Under the pieces are notes generated by a model. It was not told the origin of the DNA and ran no database searches. It saw nothing but the letters and a program-made list of their open reading frames with translations. This document shows, piece after piece, positions 33,954-42,946 of a stretch of DNA of 56,757 nucleotides. Within the stretch, counting starts at the first letter, position 1, and every line of letters begins with the position of its first letter. The position numbers and the translations under genes are program-made. The DNA is from Lachnospiraceae bacterium UBA3282 (GTDB lineage Bacteria > Bacillota > Clostridia > Lachnospirales > Lachnospiraceae), in NCBI GenBank assembly GCA_002361735.1, contig DETS01000120.1, positions 63,228-119,984 on the forward strand. The letters are read 5' to 3'.

Positions 33954-35036
33954 CTAAACCGCATACAAAACCGTATCATACCACGAATCCACATACTGCC
34001 TCATATACAATCGATATGCCGGATTCAATTCTTTTATCAGCATGGGAATCTCATAAAGATCCTCCGGTTTATGATAGACGCAGACCGCCAATTTAGGTTT
34101 ATATGTCTGTATGATTTTTCTACACCCTCTCAATGCTTCCTGTTCCGCACCCTCTATATCCATTTTGATAAAAGTCGGTCTTTTAGAATAGATCACCTCA
34201 TCCAAAGATACCGTTTCGATCATGTCCCCCTGTCCGTTTTCCGAAATATGTGACGAAACCGTTCCCAAGGCTTTAAAATAAAGCTTCGTCTTTTTACTCC
34301 ATACTCCAAAGGGATACAATTCATAGGGATTATCTTCCATATTTTTCTGTATGGCTTCCTTTTTACAGCTTTCAGGTTCAAATATCAGAATGTTTCTGTA
34401 ACGGCCGCCACATTTTTCAACAAACCGCTTTGCCGTATCCCCGTCAAAGCCCCCACAGTCAACAAACACTTCGTCATCCGTCAACACAACCTTCTCATCA
34501 AAATACTCTTCCTCCCCAGAACTCACAATATCCGCTATACTTTTCAGCAGAAATACCTTTTTCATTTTCTCCAGATACACCCGTCTGGAGAACTCGTCAT
34601 CCAGCAGCTGATAACCTTTCCTATAGCCTTCAATATTAGCTTCAAAATAATCATCGGTCTTCCAGTAAAAATATTCCCTCATGTTATGTATCTGCGAGCT
34701 GTCAAAGCCAAGCGATGATAATTGGCTAAAAATAGATCTGCACACATTGTCATCCGCAATACTAAGTAATATCGTCGGATTCTCTATTGTATCATGCAGT
34801 TCCTGTGGGCTGATAATGCTGAGCCCGGTAACCTCATCGGTACTGCCAGCCATGCCATTGTCGCAAAAGCACCGCACCCTGACATCACACCTCATCAGTA
34901 AATCATATATCTTATGTCCGCAATCTCCCGCACCAAATATGATGACGTTATCTCCCGCCGCTTCAGTCAGAAACTTGTTTTTTATGTACTCCGAATCAAC
35001 CCTGATTTCACTTGCCACATTCTCAAATCCCAACAT
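33954..35036 (-). CDS. FkbM family methyltransferase with N-terminal Rossmann-like module
   Basis: 360 residues. The module occupies about residues 30-120 (NVIIFGAGDCGHKIYDLLMR, CFCDNG, LSSLGFD). The FkbM SAM-dependent O-methyltransferase domain follows (about 190-345): DEVFVDCGGFDGDTAKRF, ILIFEPE, FIKMDIEGAEQEALRG. FkbM enzymes methylate sugar hydroxyls or carboxylates in glycans and antibiotics. Transcribed with the cluster on the minus strand, 64 bases after the tri-domain gene. Confidence 0.85.
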   Translation of the reverse strand: MLGFENVASEIRVDSEYIKNKFLTEAAGDNVIIFGAGDCGHKIYDLLMRCDVRVRCFCDNGMAGSTDEVTGLSIISPQELHDTIENPTILLSIADDNVCRSIFSQLSSLGFDSSQIHNMREYFYWKTDDYFEANIEGYRKGYQLLDDEFSRRVYLEKMKKVFLLKSIADIVSSGEEEYFDEKVVLTDDEVFVDCGGFDGDTAKRFVEKCGGRYRNILIFEPESCKKEAIQKNMEDNPYELYPFGVWSKKTKLYFKALGTVSSHISENGQGDMIETVSLDEVIYSKRPTFIKMDIEGAEQEALRGCRKIIQTYKPKLAVCVYHKPEDLYEIPMLIKELNPAYRLYMRQYVDSWYDTVLYAV

Positions 35037-35100
35037 ATAACCACCTTCCTTTTCACATCTTTACCCTTTCAAAAAATCCATTATCCTACACAGCCAATTT

Positions 35101-37338
35101 CTACATAAGTCTCTTGTCAATCAGGCTTTTTATTTTACTTGAGCTTGTGCTCTCCGTATAGGGAAAGAAAACCAGTTCAGCGCCATTTTCCCTTAAAAAT
35201 TCCCTGCTGTTTATCCAAAAAGGATCGTCACTGTAATCGCTTCCCGAAAACTGACAGTCAAATCGGTATAGCTTATACGCTTCTCTCGTGTCGTTGTACT
35301 GCAACGGTATCTCCACCGCCTCATCCACATACCGGCAGGAACGTACCATTTCTATCCGCTCCTCAAACGGGACAAAAGGTTCTACCTTTTTGTTTTTCCT
35401 GACCCCTTCGTCCGTCACCACGCCTACAATCAGATAATCGCACTGTTCTTTTGCGCGCTTAAACATGTTCAGATGCCCTATATGGAACAAATCAAAGACG
35501 CCGGAAATATACCCTGTATGATACTTTTTCGGTGCCGCATCACCGCCATCGCCGCCATTACATACCAATCGTTCCTGTTTTTTTCTTCCGTAGCCTATAT
35601 CCGCATCATATATGCTGTATTTTTTAACGCCGAGATTCTCAAGCTGCCCTATCACGGAAGCAAAATTTTTAATGCAGACAATCACCTTATACTCGTCAGA
35701 ATCCCATTCCTTCAAAATCTCCGGCGAACATATCCTGACGCCGTTTATTTCCTCTCCCCACCTGTCCTCTCTGTTATCCACAATGGTATAAACCGGATAG
35801 TCTTTCTGGTATAGTTCCATAAATTTTCTGGCAAAATTGCCGGAGCCGAAAAGAACCAGTTTTCCTGTGTCCGCATCCTGAAAGATATCAATAAAAATCC
35901 GTCTGTATTCCGCTCCCGAATAATTGATCCTCTGTCTGTTGGAATTGATCTCTCCGGAAGTCGGACGGTGTTTTCCATAGTACGCCTGCAGGGTTTTGAC
36001 ATTTAAAAGTTCACCCAGAAAATCATACTCCATACGCCGCCATATATCTTTTTTGTCCAGAAGCTGATATCTGGCAAACAGCTCGTCCATCGGCACGATT
36101 TTTTCAGCCTCCTCATTACCGCAGTAAAATGTGGTAATCATCCTCGTAATGATGGCATTTGCCGGATAATTATCCTCATAAAATTCCTGGTCGTAAAACA
36201 CAAATTCTCCGTCCACATAAAAGCTGTTTAACGGCACCATGTCCAGATAGCCTCTGCGCAGTATCGCGCCTTCCCCATCGCCGCTATCGGCCCTGACAAT
36301 ATCCGAAGACTGTAAAATCAAATCGCGGAAATGGTCCATCGCCTGCAGAAATGTTTCCTTCTCGGTTTTAAGCAGGCGTTTTAAATACAGCTGCCCCACT
36401 TCCCCTTTGACATAAGGCATCTTGTATGAGCCTGCTTCCAATTTGGCGTCCACCATTTTGATGCCATGGGCGGACAGATCCCGTCCGTTCTCAATAAAGC
36501 TCTCCAGCCTTCTGACGCCTTCCTCATATGCCGCCCGTTTTTCCACCACGCCTGTGTTGTGAATCATCGTAAACAACGCTTTATTTTTTCCCCTGTCCAT
36601 GGAGCAAGTCACATGATCGACGTCAGACAATGTTCCTCCCAAAGTACATTCGACCAGATAGCCGTTTGCCATCTGATGAAACATCCCATTTTCCACAAGG
36701 TCATTGTAAAGCATTTTCTCATCCAAAAATACCGTCCTGGGATGATGATAAAAAGGAATCAAACGGTTTGCCAGATCTTCATTTGGTAAAAACCGCTCCG
36801 AATATAACAGGGATGGATTTCTCAAATCAGGAAAAACCGAGTAAAAGCAAACCTTCTGCCAGCCTGTATCTGTAAGCATTTTCCTGATTTCCGCCATGCT
36901 GTAGCTTCTGCCTTTAAAAACGTCCTCCTTCGTTTTATAAGCCGCCTTATATCCCTCCACGCCGTCAAAGCATCTGTTGGTATATTTATCCTTATCCCCG
37001 GAAAAATATCTGAGTCCCAGACGGTTATTCATTCCCAGCAGCATAACCCCTTCTTTTCCAAGCAGTCCACGAAACATTTCCAAAAACGCTTCCGGATTCT
37101 GCTGTTTTTCCAGCTCTTCTACACAGATAAGGTAATCAAATTTCCCCTCGTTCTCCTGCTGCCATGCCGGCACAGCTGCTGCCTCCATCTGCATACAAGT
37201 GACATGCAGATTCTTCTCAGAAAGCATCTGCGCAAGCGGTGCTCCCTTCTCCCCGATATAGAGCACCTTTCCTTTTTCCTGAAATTCATACCACTTTAAA
37301 AGTCCCTTTTGTATTTCTTCTATCAGTTCCTGTTCCAC
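35101..37338 (-). CDS. Tri-domain protein: methyltransferase-like, Rossmann-like module, cytidylyltransferase
   Basis: 745 residues. Residues 1-170 resemble a class I SAM methyltransferase (KVLYIGEKG, FDYLICVEELE, GVMLLGMNN). About 250-470 has no confident assignment; its FVFYDQEFYEDNYPANAIITR part recalls other glycan-cluster proteins. Residues 490-580 are the recurrent module (KLVLFGSGNFARKFMELY, TIVDNRED, LENLGV). Residues 605-745 are a nucleotidyltransferase with HIGH at 619-622 (GVFDLFHIGHLNMFKRAKE) and TSSSKIK in place of RTxGISTT. This end should make a CDP-linked polyol or amino-alcohol. Fusing activation and tailoring steps through the module is unusual. Confidence 0.75.
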   Translation of the reverse strand: MEQELIEEIQKGLLKWYEFQEKGKVLYIGEKGAPLAQMLSEKNLHVTCMQMEAAAVPAWQQENEGKFDYLICVEELEKQQNPEAFLEMFRGLLGKEGVMLLGMNNRLGLRYFSGDKDKYTNRCFDGVEGYKAAYKTKEDVFKGRSYSMAEIRKMLTDTGWQKVCFYSVFPDLRNPSLLYSERFLPNEDLANRLIPFYHHPRTVFLDEKMLYNDLVENGMFHQMANGYLVECTLGGTLSDVDHVTCSMDRGKNKALFTMIHNTGVVEKRAAYEEGVRRLESFIENGRDLSAHGIKMVDAKLEAGSYKMPYVKGEVGQLYLKRLLKTEKETFLQAMDHFRDLILQSSDIVRADSGDGEGAILRRGYLDMVPLNSFYVDGEFVFYDQEFYEDNYPANAIITRMITTFYCGNEEAEKIVPMDELFARYQLLDKKDIWRRMEYDFLGELLNVKTLQAYYGKHRPTSGEINSNRQRINYSGAEYRRIFIDIFQDADTGKLVLFGSGNFARKFMELYQKDYPVYTIVDNREDRWGEEINGVRICSPEILKEWDSDEYKVIVCIKNFASVIGQLENLGVKKYSIYDADIGYGRKKQERLVCNGGDGGDAAPKKYHTGYISGVFDLFHIGHLNMFKRAKEQCDYLIVGVVTDEGVRKNKKVEPFVPFEERIEMVRSCRYVDEAVEIPLQYNDTREAYKLYRFDCQFSGSDYSDDPFWINSREFLRENGAELVFFPYTESTSSSKIKSLIDKRLM

Positions 37339-37366
37339 TTTTATCCCGTCCTTCTACCCCATCTTT

Positions 37367-38662
37367 TTATAACTTTTTTGCAGAAATAGATATGATGTTT
37401 GGAAAATCAAGCTGTTTCAAACGCGTAAGCATGTCAAAAAAGACCTCTGACTCTTCCTTTACCGCCAGTATAACCAAGCTGTTCCCTCTGTCGCCTGTAC
37501 AATCCGCTATCTCGCACACCTGCTGTCCCAAGCATTCCCGGCTTTTGCCCTGCAAATCCGTCACCGCAATCTGCAAAATCTGCCCCTCACTTTTTGCCGC
37601 TTTTACCCTGTAGGCAGCTCGCTCACCATATGCGCCCGCGCCATATATAATTATATGTGCGTATCCCGAAATCACTTCCCCTGTAATCTGCCGGCATCCG
37701 ATCATTTCATTTTCCGTATATTCCACGGGATTTTTTATAATACTGATCTGTCTGTCCGTCATCCAGTCATAACACGCCTCTTTCGTCTCTTCAAAATATG
37801 CCCTCTCCCGTTCGATATCCTCTGCAAACACCGGCTTTAAAGAACAGTCTATTCGGTCCAGCGTGAAGAGGTAGGCTTTCATTCTGAGATGGAAACAAAT
37901 ATGATACAACACCTCCCTGCGGTCACCGTGTTGAATCATAAACGCTCTGATAAAGTCAAATTCATGCTTCATATCGTAGAGATTTTTTTTGTTGTGGGAA
38001 GAAGCCATGACATTATCCTGTCGATAGTAATAGAGCGGTTTGTCCAATACCATGACCCGTCTGGCCCAGTAAAAAGTCTGAAACCAAAATCCGTTATCCT
38101 GATAGGCCGCTCCCGGCGTTTCATTGTACCTTATCTGATTCCGGATCAGCAGTTCTCTTTTGTATAACGCATTCCATGTAAACTTTTCCAATAAGTAGGC
38201 GGCCAGTTCCTCCTGCGGGTCCATGATACGATTGTACATGGTGCGGTTATCTGAAAGGGCATAATATTTTGTTTTCCTTGTATGATCCTCTTTGTCCCAC
38301 ACAAGATAAAAATCAGACTTAACCATGTCCAAATCACAGGCCGTTATCTTATCGTACAGGATTTGATACATATCCGGCGCGATAGTATCATCGCTTTCCA
38401 CGATCCCTATATATTTCCCCGCTGCAAGCTCCACCGCTCTGTTCATGGTATTTCCATACCCGGAATTTCTCTTATGTACCACTTTGATGCGGCTGTCCTT
38501 CGCGGCATACTCGTCCAAAATATGTCCCGATCTGTCTGTAGAACCGTCGTCCATACAGATCACTTCAAAATCGCTAAACGTCTGATTCAAAATACTGTCA
38601 AGGCAAAATTCCAGATATTTTTCCACATTATAGACAGGTACAAGTATGGATAGTTCCGCCAT
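37367..38662 (-). CDS. GT2 glycosyltransferase with C-terminal Rossmann-like module
   Basis: 431 residues. GT-A domain 1-220: LSILVPVYNVEKYLEFCLDS, CMDDGSTDRSG and the metal-binding ESDDT (DXD equivalent, residues 89-93). A helical linker (230-330) is followed by the module at 335-428 (IIIYGAGAYGERAAYRV, VTDLQG, LKQLDF). The acceptor and sugar cannot be read from the sequence. It ends 29 bases before the tri-domain gene. Confidence 0.85.
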   Translation of the reverse strand: MAELSILVPVYNVEKYLEFCLDSILNQTFSDFEVICMDDGSTDRSGHILDEYAAKDSRIKVVHKRNSGYGNTMNRAVELAAGKYIGIVESDDTIAPDMYQILYDKITACDLDMVKSDFYLVWDKEDHTRKTKYYALSDNRTMYNRIMDPQEELAAYLLEKFTWNALYKRELLIRNQIRYNETPGAAYQDNGFWFQTFYWARRVMVLDKPLYYYRQDNVMASSHNKKNLYDMKHEFDFIRAFMIQHGDRREVLYHICFHLRMKAYLFTLDRIDCSLKPVFAEDIERERAYFEETKEACYDWMTDRQISIIKNPVEYTENEMIGCRQITGEVISGYAHIIIYGAGAYGERAAYRVKAAKSEGQILQIAVTDLQGKSRECLGQQVCEIADCTGDRGNSLVILAVKEESEVFFDMLTRLKQLDFPNIISISAKKL

Positions 38663-40084
38663 CTAAACACGTTCCTTTCTCAAGTCCCATTCTCTTTTCG
38701 TCTCAAGCAGCGCCCGCTCCAGATTCTCGCCAAAGATCTCCATAGTAAAATGATCCTCGTAGGTTTTTCTGGCCTTTTTCCCAATCTCCGCCAGTTTATC
38801 CCTGTGGGCGAGAATCCACTCCATCCTTTCGGCTAACGCATCCACGTCCTCCGCCGGCACAATAAAGCCGTTCTCGCCTTCTTCTATGTAGTCCGCAGTT
38901 CCCGTCGCGTCCGTAGTAATGCACACCTTCCCGAACATCATCCCCTCTGTCATAACGATTGGAAGAGAATCCTCGCGGGAAGCGCATACCACCACGTCAA
39001 TTTCAGGAAAGGCATGATAAATTTCCTCCCTTGTCATAAGACCACACATCTTGATGGACTTCTCCTGACGCGCCATCCTGCATATCGCCTCACTGTATTT
39101 ACCCTTGCCATACTGACCGATGATCCAAAACTCCGCCTTTTCCTTATTCTCCAGTTTTTTAACCGCCTTACAGAAAATATCCTGGGCTTTCCCTTCACAA
39201 ACACCGCCTATAATGGCAAACACCACTTTTTCTTTGTTTTTGTCATGTGTTAAACCTCCTTGTCCCATATCGGGAATCCCATAGTGCAGAATCTTCTCTA
39301 TCCGATTCGGGTAAAAAGTATTAAAGTTTTTTTTCGGTATTCTGCTGACCGCATAGATGGCAGCATCATGGAATTCTTTTTCTGGGACGCAATTCCAAAA
39401 TCTCGCGCGCATCCTCTCAATCATTTCAATCGGTTCATGAATCCACCATAATACCGGCTTCATTTCGCTTAAAGCAAGCACGCTCTGTATCATCTGAAAA
39501 ACGTTTACAAAAATTACGTCGAACTTTTTAATCCACTCCTTTTCCCGCTCAAAAACATAAGGAAGAGAAGGGCATACATAAATAGAAATACCCTTTTGCG
39601 TAACCTCGGCGGCAAGCCGATCATCGCATTCAGGAACCGCTAATGCCACATGATATCCTCTTTTCTTAATGACCAGTGCTGCATACAATGCAGCCAACGA
39701 ACCGCCATTATAATTTAAATCCGTCGTGACAATCAAAATACTGCTTTTTCCCTTGTCGTTACTGCCCTCTCCCTGCAATATGCGCTTTGTTCCAGAGACC
39801 ATTTTTGCATAAAAAAATTCCCAATACAAAATTCTGGATTTTTCCACTCCCATCTTAGTCAACTGATCGTAGATTTCCTCCGCATAGGAGCTCATTATCA
39901 CAAAAGCATCACACTCTATTTTAAGCGCGTCCTCTGGCGAAATAATGGGGATTCCATCGAGAGTGCCGCCCCATAGAAGTTTATTATTATCCGTATAGGC
40001 AACAATGCTGCCCTGTGCACAGGATAGCAGTTTCTCTTTTCTGTTTTTATAGTACTGTCCCAGACCAAAAACTATGATTTTCAA
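38663..40084 (-). CDS. GT4 glycosyltransferase with N-terminal Rossmann-like module
   Basis: 473 residues. Module at 1-90 (KIIVFGLGQYYKNRKEKLLS, AYTDNNKLL, LTKMGVEKS). A GT-B enzyme follows from about 112: N-terminal half with DLNYNGGSLAALYAA, C-terminal half with REDSLPIVMTEGMMFGKV, the EX7E region binding the nucleotide-sugar donor. Stop and start of neighbouring genes are within 3 bases on both sides, so this is tight operon context. Confidence 0.87.
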   Translation of the reverse strand: MKIIVFGLGQYYKNRKEKLLSCAQGSIVAYTDNNKLLWGGTLDGIPIISPEDALKIECDAFVIMSSYAEEIYDQLTKMGVEKSRILYWEFFYAKMVSGTKRILQGEGSNDKGKSSILIVTTDLNYNGGSLAALYAALVIKKRGYHVALAVPECDDRLAAEVTQKGISIYVCPSLPYVFEREKEWIKKFDVIFVNVFQMIQSVLALSEMKPVLWWIHEPIEMIERMRARFWNCVPEKEFHDAAIYAVSRIPKKNFNTFYPNRIEKILHYGIPDMGQGGLTHDKNKEKVVFAIIGGVCEGKAQDIFCKAVKKLENKEKAEFWIIGQYGKGKYSEAICRMARQEKSIKMCGLMTREEIYHAFPEIDVVVCASREDSLPIVMTEGMMFGKVCITTDATGTADYIEEGENGFIVPAEDVDALAERMEWILAHRDKLAEIGKKARKTYEDHFTMEIFGENLERALLETKREWDLRKERV

Positions 40085-40087
40085 TAT

Positions 40088-40594
40088 TTATTCTCTCCCA
40101 TCGCTTTCTAAAAACATTTCTTCCACAAGTTGCAGTAAGGAAACTATCCTACAGGAAAAACCTGTTTTTTCCTCAATTTCTTTTTTGATCTCTTCATAGG
40201 ATGTAACGACTGTCACAACAATCAAGTCCACCTTCTCCAACGGCTCATCCAGATTATATACGCTAATGCCATCCGCCTGTATCTTATTTCTGTCTATTCC
40301 ATATTTGACATGTATATCCTGATAATCCCCCAGCTCTGTTAACAGCATTTTTCCCAAAGGCCCCATGCCATAAATTGCTAAATCGTCATATCCATTTTTC
40401 AGAATCCATGTCGAGATTCGTTTCCCTTTCATATTACCGATACACCATTCGACTGCCAGATCAAAATATATCTGAAATTTCTCTGCCATCCGACAACTCT
40501 GATTCAGCAAATCGCTTCTCCGCCGCAAAATATTAATAAAAAAAATATTTTCCACGATAAGCGCAGCCGCTAAAAGAACGCAAACTATCATCAT
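40088..40594 (-). CDS. Membrane-anchored stand-alone Rossmann-like module
   Basis: 168 residues. One N-terminal membrane helix (residues 2-23), a basic/helical stretch, then only the recurrent module (69-156: LAIYGMGPLGKMLLTELG, YGIDRNK). No catalytic domain is attached. It overlaps the GT2 gene upstream by 4 bases (ATGA) and is 3 bases from the GT4 gene downstream. The simplest inference is a membrane hub or regulator for the other module-bearing enzymes. Confidence 0.75.
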   Translation of the reverse strand: MMIVCVLLAAALIVENIFFINILRRRSDLLNQSCRMAEKFQIYFDLAVEWCIGNMKGKRISTWILKNGYDDLAIYGMGPLGKMLLTELGDYQDIHVKYGIDRNKIQADGISVYNLDEPLEKVDLIVVTVVTSYEEIKKEIEEKTGFSCRIVSLLQLVEEMFLESDGRE

Positions 40595-41445
40595 CTCTCT
40601 GTCATCTTTCCCATTCTGTTTCTCAGAAAATCAATCATTCCTCTTAACCTGTATCCGGCCAGAGCAGACGTGTACACATCCGGTTTGAAAAGGATTTTCC
40701 AGAACTCATTGACAACCAGCTTCCATAAATTGCACCGAAAGTATTTCTCATACTTTTTTATAAAAAACAGTCGGTTTCTTTCCATGTAATAAGCATAATA
40801 TCCCCTTGCTTTCCTTCCCAACAGCCGATGCCATACATATACAGCCGGGATATACAGCATCCTGATATTATGAATATACATTCTCATAGACAAATCCGTA
40901 TCTTCATAGTATAAATAATAGTTTTCATCAAACAGACCAATTTCACGGAATATTTCTGTATGAACGAGCATACAGCACCCTGTCAAAAAAGACACCTCCG
41001 TCATCCGATCAACAAGTTCATTCTGACAATTAATCGCGCCTCCATTGTTAAAATCCATTTTTCCCGCCGCATACCAAACCTTTGTCTGCGAACCGTTTTT
41101 GTATATTTTGGGTGCTACTGCCGTCCGCCTGTCGGCATATTTCATAAGTTCCTCTACAAGTTTCTTATCCGCCACAGTATCTTCATTTAACAGCATTACA
41201 TATTCATAGCTATTGTCTATCGCATACTGTATGCCTATATTATTGGCATGAGCAAACCCACTGTTATAACCCACGTTAATAATTATAACTTGCGGATATT
41301 TCTCCCGAACAATCTTACACGTATTGTCTGAAGAATCGTTATCAACCAAAAGAATATCCGTCTCCTGTGTCTGCATGAGCAAACTGTCAATGCAGGCTTC
41401 TATGTATTTTTCCCCATTATAGGTAACTATAATTGTAAGAATCAT
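40591..41445 (-). CDS. GT2 glycosyltransferase, rhamnosyltransferase-like
   Basis: 284 residues from ATG 41445, 5 bases after the upstream stop (longer start at 41481 would overlap). GT-A features: TIIVTYNGEKYIEACIDSLL, LLVDNDSSDNT, LLNEDT (DXD-like), and FLTGCCMLVHTEIFREIGLFDE with the YYEDTDLSMR motif, typical of rhamnosyl- or similar transferases. No module is attached, one of the few in the cluster without it. Its product overlaps translationally with the anchored module. Confidence 0.87.
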   Translation of the reverse strand: MILTIIVTYNGEKYIEACIDSLLMQTQETDILLVDNDSSDNTCKIVREKYPQVIIINVGYNSGFAHANNIGIQYAIDNSYEYVMLLNEDTVADKKLVEELMKYADRRTAVAPKIYKNGSQTKVWYAAGKMDFNNGGAINCQNELVDRMTEVSFLTGCCMLVHTEIFREIGLFDENYYLYYEDTDLSMRMYIHNIRMLYIPAVYVWHRLLGRKARGYYAYYMERNRLFFIKKYEKYFRCNLWKLVVNEFWKILFKPDVYTSALAGYRLRGMIDFLRNRMGKMTER

Positions 41446-41450
41446 AACAC

Positions 41451-42899
41451 TCAAATATCCTTCAAGTTTAAAACGTAACACTTTTCATTCAAATCACAGC
41501 AACACTTTTTGATCGTTTCCATATCCGCTTCCGCAATCGTCACAATGACAACATCCAACTTCTCCTGCAAAGCATCCAAGGTATATGCAGTAACTTCATC
41601 ATGAATTTTATCCGCATTTTGATCTATAACAACAATATTCTGTAACCCCTGCTTTTGCATTGCCTCATACAGCATCTTTCCATATTTTCCGAATCCGTAT
41701 ATGCCGATTTTTTCTAACCCATTATCTTTCAGCCTCTCAATAAACATATTTCCACCCAGAACATCTCTGAGCCACGCTTCAGATATCGCATACCTTACGC
41801 GCCATAAATACTTATCCTCATATTCTTTGGAAATATTTTTAATAAATTCCGCCTTATTGCCGCTTTCAGAACAACTCTCCAAAATTTTATAAAGCTCCCT
41901 CTGCACCAACGCCTTTGAATTTGTCTCCAACATATTTTCATAAAGGCGGCTACCCTTTTCCCTTACCAGCGCTTTTCCGTCTAAATATGCCCTTTCCATC
42001 TGCTCTAATAGCTGGGGCATTTGTCCGGCTTCGTCTTCGTATGAATATATGTAAATTAGTCGATCATCAAACTCTTCTGCCATGCTGATATTGGAAGTAA
42101 TCACCGTCCTCTTATTTGTAAACGCCAACAGCATGACTCCCGAATTTATACAGGAATGCAAATCATAGGGGAGCAGCACCACATCTGCCATCTGTACATA
42201 AAAATCCATCATATCATCCGGAATTCGGTTTGGAATCAAAAAAACATTTTCCTCGCCCCCACGTAATAATTCAAGCGATTTCAAATACTCCTTAGAATTA
42301 CATTCCCCCGCAATAAAGAGAACACTATCCCGCTTATACGCAAACTGCTTGAATGCCTTTATAGTCAGTTCTATATTTTTATCAGACCGAATGCTTCCAA
42401 TAGCTCCAAAAACAAATTTTGACTGATCGATCTGGCTTCTTAATTTTTTGTCCTCCCATGCCCAATAATTCCCGATATAATCCTGATGCGGCAGATAGTG
42501 AATTTTACTTTTTTCCACATTGGAATCATATTCATATAAGTATTGGACGCTCGCATGAGAAAGGATAATAATATCCGTCACATTCCGAATCAGAAAAACA
42601 ATATTCTCCCTGCATTCTTTTTCTCTCCATTTATTATGGGATACCCGATTATGAAACACCCAGTACACCTTAACGCCACATTTTACGGCAGTTTCAATAA
42701 GCGCTTTATCACGGCCGCTCATCATATCCTCAATCCAATTCAAATAAATGGCAGATATATCGTCTAATTGGAATATATCGTTTCTTAAATCCTTATAATC
42801 TATGACAAAATATCTCTCTGAAATCATCTGCTGAATCGTCCCTATATAGGTGCTTGTAACATGCGAATAGGGATAAAAAGCGATTATTTTATCTTTCAT
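41451..42899 (-). CDS. GT4-like glycosyltransferase with C-terminal Rossmann-like module
   Basis: 482 residues from ATG 42899 (GGGTGG upstream). GT-B fold: N-terminal half to about 155, then FVFGAIGSIRSDKNIELTIKAF and ADVVLLPYDLHSCINSGVMLLAF in place of the EX7E motif. Module at about 394-479 (IGIYGFGKYGKMLYEAMQKQ, VVIDQNAD). The GT part lacks the usual glutamate pair I would look for, so donor type is uncertain. Confidence 0.8.
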   Translation of the reverse strand: MKDKIIAFYPYSHVTSTYIGTIQQMISERYFVIDYKDLRNDIFQLDDISAIYLNWIEDMMSGRDKALIETAVKCGVKVYWVFHNRVSHNKWREKECRENIVFLIRNVTDIIILSHASVQYLYEYDSNVEKSKIHYLPHQDYIGNYWAWEDKKLRSQIDQSKFVFGAIGSIRSDKNIELTIKAFKQFAYKRDSVLFIAGECNSKEYLKSLELLRGGEENVFLIPNRIPDDMMDFYVQMADVVLLPYDLHSCINSGVMLLAFTNKRTVITSNISMAEEFDDRLIYIYSYEDEAGQMPQLLEQMERAYLDGKALVREKGSRLYENMLETNSKALVQRELYKILESCSESGNKAEFIKNISKEYEDKYLWRVRYAISEAWLRDVLGGNMFIERLKDNGLEKIGIYGFGKYGKMLYEAMQKQGLQNIVVIDQNADKIHDEVTAYTLDALQEKLDVVIVTIAEADMETIKKCCCDLNEKCYVLNLKDI

Positions 42900-42946
42900 A
42901 TCAACCACCCTTTACCAGATTATCTGATCTTTTTTTGAAAAGTATT

